A stretch of 64,000 nt of DNA. It comes from Streptomyces hygroscopicus. Lineage in GTDB: Bacteria > Actinomycetota > Actinomycetes > Streptomycetales > Streptomycetaceae. Both the position numbers and the translations under genes were made by a program. Shown here one piece after another: positions 60,459-64,000 of the stretch; position 1 is the stretch's first letter, and each line of letters begins with the position of its first letter. Location: contig NZ_LBMW01000005.1 in assembly GCF_026168105.1 (NCBI RefSeq), positions 62,001 through 126,000 on the forward strand. Direction: 5' to 3'. Under the pieces are notes generated by a model, which was given only the letters and a program-made list of their open reading frames with translations, did no database searches and had not been told where the DNA came from.

Positions 60459-61739
60459 GTGGACACGATTGCCAGCCTCTTCAGCTTCATCACGACACCC
60501 GTCTCCTGGGTCATCGTCCAGTTCCACATGGTGTATGGCGCGATCTTCGGCGCCGACACGGGCTGGGCCTGGGGCCTGTCCATCGTGTCCCTGGTGATCC
60601 TGATTCGTATCTGCCTGATCCCGCTCTTCGTGAAGCAGATCAAGGCGACCCGGGCCATGCAGACGCTCCAGCCCGAGATGAAGAAGATCCAGGAGCGCTA
60701 CAAGAACGACAAGCAGCGTCAGTCCGAAGAGATGATGAAGCTGTACAAGGAGTCGGGCACCAACCCGCTCTCCTCGTGCCTTCCCATCCTGGCGCAGTCT
60801 CCGTTCTTCTTCGCCCTGTACCACGTGCTCAACGCCATTGCGACGAGCAAGACGATCGGCGTCCTCAACGAGCCGCTGCTCGCCAGCGCCCGTAAGGCAC
60901 ACATCTTCGGCGCCCCGCTGGCCGCGAAGTTCACGGACAGCGCCGACAAGGTGGCTTCTCTCGGTGCCTCGCTGACAGACGTCCGTGTCGTCACCGCGAT
61001 CATGATCGTGCTGATGTCGGCGTCGCAGTTCTACACGCAGCGCCAGCTGATGACCAAGAACGTCGACACGACGGTGAAGACGCCCTTCATGCAGCAGCAG
61101 AAGATGCTGATGTACGTCTTCCCGGTCATGTTCGCCGTCTTCGGCATCAACTTCCCGGTCGGTGTCCTCGTCTACTGGCTGACCACCAACGTGTGGACCA
61201 TGGGCCAGCAGATGTACGTGATCCACAACAACCCGACCCCGGGTTCCAAGGCTCAGGCCGCCTACCTGGAGCGCCTTCACAAGCACGTCACGCACCACGG
61301 CAAGACCCGCAACCGGCGTGAGAAGGCCATCGTCAAGGCGATCGTCACCAAGGGTCGCGACCGCAACGAGTTCGAGCGCAAGTTCATCAACGGTCTGACC
61401 AAGGCCGGCCTCGCGGCCCAGACCGACGGCACCGTGGTGAAGGGTGAGGCCGCGGCCGTGGCCACCGTCGAGGACGGCCCCGCGACCGCTGGTGCGGCGC
61501 CCAAGCGCCAGCAGCCCAAGCGGCAGAGCAAGTCACAGCGCCAGTCCGGTGGTGCCAAGTCCGCGGGTGGCTCGGAGACGGACTCGTCTTCGCTGAGTGA
61601 GTCCGACGAGCCGCAGGATGCCAAGTCGGCCGACGCCGCCAAGAAGGCGACGTCCCAGCCCGGCAGCGGCTCCCGCAGCAAGGCCCAGTCCGGCCAGCGC
61701 AAGGGTCCGCAGCGGCCCAAGTCCCCGTCCAAGAAGTAA
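60459..61739 (+). CDS. yidC: Membrane protein insertase YidC
   Basis: A 426-residue insertase of the Gram-positive type, with the first membrane helix followed by [20 protein letters not shown], where the conserved arginine faces the hydrophilic groove. [19 protein letters not shown] and [20 protein letters not shown] are further helices. A basic Ser/Gln/Lys-rich C-terminal tail of about 110 residues may contact ribosomes. GTG start with AAGGAG upstream. Confidence 0.95.
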   Translation: MDTIASLFSFITTPVSWVIVQFHMVYGAIFGADTGWAWGLSIVSLVILIRICLIPLFVKQIKATRAMQTLQPEMKKIQERYKNDKQRQSEEMMKLYKESGTNPLSSCLPILAQSPFFFALYHVLNAIATSKTIGVLNEPLLASARKAHIFGAPLAAKFTDSADKVASLGASLTDVRVVTAIMIVLMSASQFYTQRQLMTKNVDTTVKTPFMQQQKMLMYVFPVMFAVFGINFPVGVLVYWLTTNVWTMGQQMYVIHNNPTPGSKAQAAYLERLHKHVTHHGKTRNRREKAIVKAIVTKGRDRNEFERKFINGLTKAGLAAQTDGTVVKGEAAAVATVEDGPATAGAAPKRQQPKRQSKSQRQSGGAKSAGGSETDSSSLSESDEPQDAKSADAAKKATSQPGSGSRSKAQSGQRKGPQRPKSPSKK

Positions 61740-61754
61740 GAAGGAGTCCATCCC

Positions 61755-62267
61755 GTGACGGAAGGCACCACCTCCGCCGCTGCCGAGGGTGCAGACACCC
61801 TGACCCGCCTGGAGCAGGAGGGCGAGATCGCGGCGGACTACCTCGAGGGTTTGCTGGACATCGCCGACCTCGACGGTGATATCGACATGGACGTCGAGGC
61901 GGACCGTGCAGCCGTGTCGATCATCAGTGACACGGGCAGCCGCGACCTGCAGAAGTTGGTCGGCCGTGACGGCGAGGTGCTGGAGGCGCTCCAGGAGCTC
62001 ACGCGCCTGGCTGTGCACCGGGAGACCGGGGACCGCAGCCGGCTGATGCTGGACATCGGGGGCTACCGCGCCAAGAAGCGTGCAGAGCTCTCGGAGCTGG
62101 GCGCCAAGGCTGCTGCAGAGGTCAAGAGCACCGGCGAGCCCGTGAAACTCAAGCCGATGTCGCCCTTCGAGCGCAAGGTGGTGCATGACGCGGTCAAGGC
62201 CGCGGGCCTGCGCAGCGAGTCCGAGGGCGAGGAGCCGCAGCGCTTCGTCATCGTGCTGCCCGCCTGA
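61755..62267 (+). CDS. jag: RNA-binding protein Jag/KhpB (KH and R3H domains)
   Basis: A 170-residue protein. An acidic N-terminus precedes the KH domain (LQKLVGRDGEVLEALQELTR) and the R3H domain (MSPFERKVVHDAVKAAGLRS, ending EEPQRFVIVLPA). It binds RNA and in Gram-positives forms a partnership with KhpA affecting cell elongation. GTG start; 15 bases after yidC. A hairpin follows. Confidence 0.93.
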   Translation: MTEGTTSAAAEGADTLTRLEQEGEIAADYLEGLLDIADLDGDIDMDVEADRAAVSIISDTGSRDLQKLVGRDGEVLEALQELTRLAVHRETGDRSRLMLDIGGYRAKKRAELSELGAKAAAEVKSTGEPVKLKPMSPFERKVVHDAVKAAGLRSESEGEEPQRFVIVLPA

Positions 62268-62286
62268 TTCGGTCCGTACGTTTCTT

Positions 62287-62315
62287 CGGCCCCGTCTGTA
62301 GCGCAGGCGGGGCCG
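62287..62315 (+). terminator. Hairpin terminator between jag and rsmG
   Basis: The stem CGGCCCCGTCTG pairs with CAGGCGGGGCCG (one G-U) around a 5-base loop, 20 bases past the jag stop codon. Confidence 0.8.
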
Positions 62316-62428
62316 AACTTTGTCAGCCTGGTAGTGCCCTCGGGGCTGCGGTCCCGGCAGCCGGTAGTTCCTGTTAGTCCTGGTGATCTGCGCTCAGTGC
62401 GCCCATGCGGTACGGAAGGACGGTCCCC

Positions 62429-63145
62429 GTGACGGAGGCAGCAGAGCTTCCCCCTGCGCCCGAGAAGGCGCGCGAGGTGTTCGGCGATCGCTTCGCGGAC
62501 GCGGTCCGCTACGCGGAGCTGCTTGCCGAAGCAGGTGTGCAGCGCGGCCTGATCGGCCCACGGGAAGTGCCCCGGTTGTGGGAACGGCATCTGCTGAACT
62601 GTGCGGTGCTCTCGGAGGTCGTCCCCGACGGGGTGACCGTGTGTGATGTCGGCTCCGGCGCAGGGCTGCCCGGCATCCCGCTTGCGCTCGTCCGGGAGGA
62701 CCTGAAGATCACGCTGCTCGAGCCGCTGCTGCGGCGCACCAACTTCCTCACCGAGGTCGTCGAGCTGCTCGGCCTCGACCATGTGACCGTCGTCCGTGGG
62801 CGGGCCGAGGAGGTCATGGGCAAGATCCAGCCCGTCCATGTCGTGACCGCGCGCGCGGTGGCTCCGTTGGACCGCCTGGCCACCTGGGGCATTCCGCTGC
62901 TGCGCCCGTACGGGGAGATGCTGGCACTCAAGGGCGACACCGCGGAGGAGGAGCTGAAGAGCGCCGCCACCGCTCTGACCAAGCTCGGCGCTGTGGAGAC
63001 GTCCATCCTGCATGTCGGCGAAGGAGTGGTGGACCCGCTCTCGACGGTGGTGCGCGTGGAGGTCGGGGAGAGCCCGGGAGGTGTGCGCTTCGCCGCCAAG
63101 AGGGCGAAGGCGGCCAGGACGGGGCGGGCGCGGCGGCGTCGTTGA
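62429..63145 (+). CDS. rsmG: 16S rRNA (guanine-527-N7)-methyltransferase RsmG
   Basis: A 238-residue methyltransferase. ERHLLNCAVLSEVVPDG precedes the SAM motif VCDVGSGAGLPGIPLALV, and VVTARAVAPLDRLATWGIPL is the catalytic region. It methylates G527 of 16S rRNA; loss gives low-level streptomycin resistance in Streptomyces. GTG 62429 is preferred since GGAAGGA lies 8 bases upstream; ATG 62405 is in frame but lacks such a site. Confidence 0.95.
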   Translation: MTEAAELPPAPEKAREVFGDRFADAVRYAELLAEAGVQRGLIGPREVPRLWERHLLNCAVLSEVVPDGVTVCDVGSGAGLPGIPLALVREDLKITLLEPLLRRTNFLTEVVELLGLDHVTVVRGRAEEVMGKIQPVHVVTARAVAPLDRLATWGIPLLRPYGEMLALKGDTAEEELKSAATALTKLGAVETSILHVGEGVVDPLSTVVRVEVGESPGGVRFAAKRAKAARTGRARRRR

Positions 63146-63276
63146 CCGGAGACATCGGCTTCGTTGGGTCGGCGGTGAGCTGATCCGCGCTGACGACTCG
63201 GCGTACTCCACACAAGCTGCCGAACCTACGCATCTCGGAGTGTCGCGGAGGCCCAGCCCGAGCTGCTGTGCATCGT

Positions 63277-63290
63277 GTTTCACGTGAAAC
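63277..63290. promoter_or_regulatory. parS site GTTTCACGTGAAAC
   Basis: A perfect 14-base match to the Streptomyces ParB-binding palindrome, in non-coding DNA between rsmG and parA. Confidence 0.93.
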
Positions 63291-63418
63291 GTCGCTCACT
63301 GCTGCACGGCATCATCAGTCGCGGCCGGGCCGCTGCCGAACCCCGCGACCGGAAACCTCTCGGATCCCTCGGAGAACCGTCCACACCTGGCGCCATGCCC
63401 CCCGTGGAGGGCACGGAG

Positions 63419-63445
63419 TTGTCCACAGAGGTGGATTTCTCCACA
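63419..63445. promoter_or_regulatory. DnaA boxes upstream of parA
   Basis: TTGTCCACA (63419-63427, perfect) and TTCTCCACA (63437-63445) lie 18 bases apart, 40-60 bases upstream of the parA ATG chosen here. They may link parA transcription to DnaA. Confidence 0.6.
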
Positions 63446-63481
63446 GAAGACCAGACCTCACTGGTTCACGACCCCGAAGAC

Positions 63482-64000
63482 ATGGGAGGCTCTGTTCATT
63501 GCGAGCCTGAAGTCGAGGAGAGTGAATCCTTGCGGTCCAACGCCAACATCGCGGGACCGATGACCGATCCGGTCCCCGGTCCCCGTACCGAGTCGATGGG
63601 GGAGGATGTTTCACGTGAAACACCGCCTCCGATGGACGACACTCCCATCGGTCGTGCTGCCCAACTTGCGGTGGAGGCACTGGGGCGCGCCGGTGAAGGC
63701 CTGCCACGGCCCGAGCAGACCCGGGTCGTCGTGGTCGCCAACCAGAAAGGCGGGGTGGGCAAGACCACGACGACGGTCAACCTCGCAGCCTCTCTCGCCC
63801 TGCACGGAGGCCGCGTCCTGGTGATCGATCTCGATCCTCAGGGCAACGCCTCTACGGCCCTGGGAATCGACCACCACGCCGAAGTTCCTTCCATCTACGA
63901 CGTGTTGGTGGAGAGCAAGCCGCTCGCAGAGGTCGTCCAGCCTGTCCCTGATGTCGAGGGTCTCTTCTGCGCTCCCGCCACGATCGATCTCGCCGGTGCG
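63482..64000 (+). CDS. parA: Chromosome partitioning ATPase ParA, 3' end outside window
   Basis: The frame is open to the end of the window, giving about 173 residues. The deviant Walker [19 protein letters not shown] and the A'-motif [13 protein letters not shown] identify ParA, which segregates origins by forming dimers on DNA that follow ParB-parS complexes. About 80 variable residues precede the ATPase core. The ATG at 63482 is provisional: upstream ATG 63395 and internal ATG 63560 are also in frame. A perfect parS lies inside the gene and encodes VSRET. Confidence 0.92.
   Translation, partial: MGGSVHCEPEVEESESLRSNANIAGPMTDPVPGPRTESMGEDVSRETPPPMDDTPIGRAAQLAVEALGRAGEGLPRPEQTRVVVVANQKGGVGKTTTTVNLAASLALHGGRVLVIDLDPQGNASTALGIDHHAEVPSIYDVLVESKPLAEVVQPVPDVEGLFCAPATIDLAGA
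63608..63621. promoter_or_regulatory. parS site GTTTCACGTGAAAC inside parA
   Basis: A perfect match to the ParB site within the N-terminal coding part of parA, 331 bases from the upstream copy. Confidence 0.93.

Larger units (their letters stand above)
63146..63481. other. rsmG-parA intergenic region
   Basis: This stretch holds one perfect parS site at 63277-63290, a perfect DnaA box TTGTCCACA at 63419-63427 and a near box TTCTCCACA at 63437-63445. The parA frame stays open through most of it, so the parA start could lie further upstream, for example at the ATG at 63395. Confidence 0.6.

Overview
This is a high-GC actinobacterial chromosome window. The order fhaA-fhaB-pstP-rodA-pbpA-pknB, then class E sortases, crgA, gyrA, gyrB, recF, gnd, dnaN, oriC, dnaA, rpmH, rnpA, yidD, yidC, jag, rsmG and parA matches the origin-proximal core of Streptomyces. 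Frequent GTG starts, 4-base translational overlaps, DnaA boxes of the TTGTCCACA type and parS sites GTTTCACGTGAAAC agree with this.

Left part, 1-23,200: a mostly accessory block. It opens with the end of an acyl-CoA dehydrogenase gene, followed by a rhodanese, a J-domain protein, an NmrA-like reductase, a DUF2252 protein and a divergent TetR/methyltransferase pair with two clear operators. A metal and envelope stress segment follows. It holds a PAP2 phosphatase, a BlaI-type repressor with an M56 peptidase and an MFS exporter, a broken cupredoxin gene, a CDF metal transporter divergent from an ArsR sensor, chromate efflux (chrA) with a split chrB, a two-component system, a duplicated-domain DUF1259 lipoprotein operon, a YncE-like beta-propeller, a FetAB-like ABC exporter and a decayed GMC oxidoreductase. 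chrA, chrB and the fetAB-like operon share the palindrome GTAACC-N2-GGTTAC, which suggests one regulon. The block stops at a tRNA-Leu(CAG).

Middle part, 24,200-46,200: growth and cell-wall control. FHA proteins, PP2C phosphatase, RodA, PbpA and PASTA kinase PknB form the phospho-signalling and elongation cluster. Three class E sortases, pabA, a 53-residue membrane protein, a DUF881 protein, CrgA, a rhomboid protease, a cyclophilin, a second Ser/Thr kinase and tRNA-Ala and tRNA-Ile genes follow.

Right part, 46,500-64,000: the replication region. DUF3566-gyrA-gyrB, DUF721-recF-gnd-dnaN and dnaA read leftward. oriC, with about 19 DnaA-box-like 9-mers, lies between dnaN and dnaA. rpmH-rnpA-yidD-yidC-jag-rsmG-parA read rightward. 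Two perfect parS sites flank the start of parA, and two one-mismatch sites lie 22-27 kb away. A second DnaA-box cluster sits between crgA and the rhomboid gene. No insertion sequence, integrase or CRISPR array was recognised.
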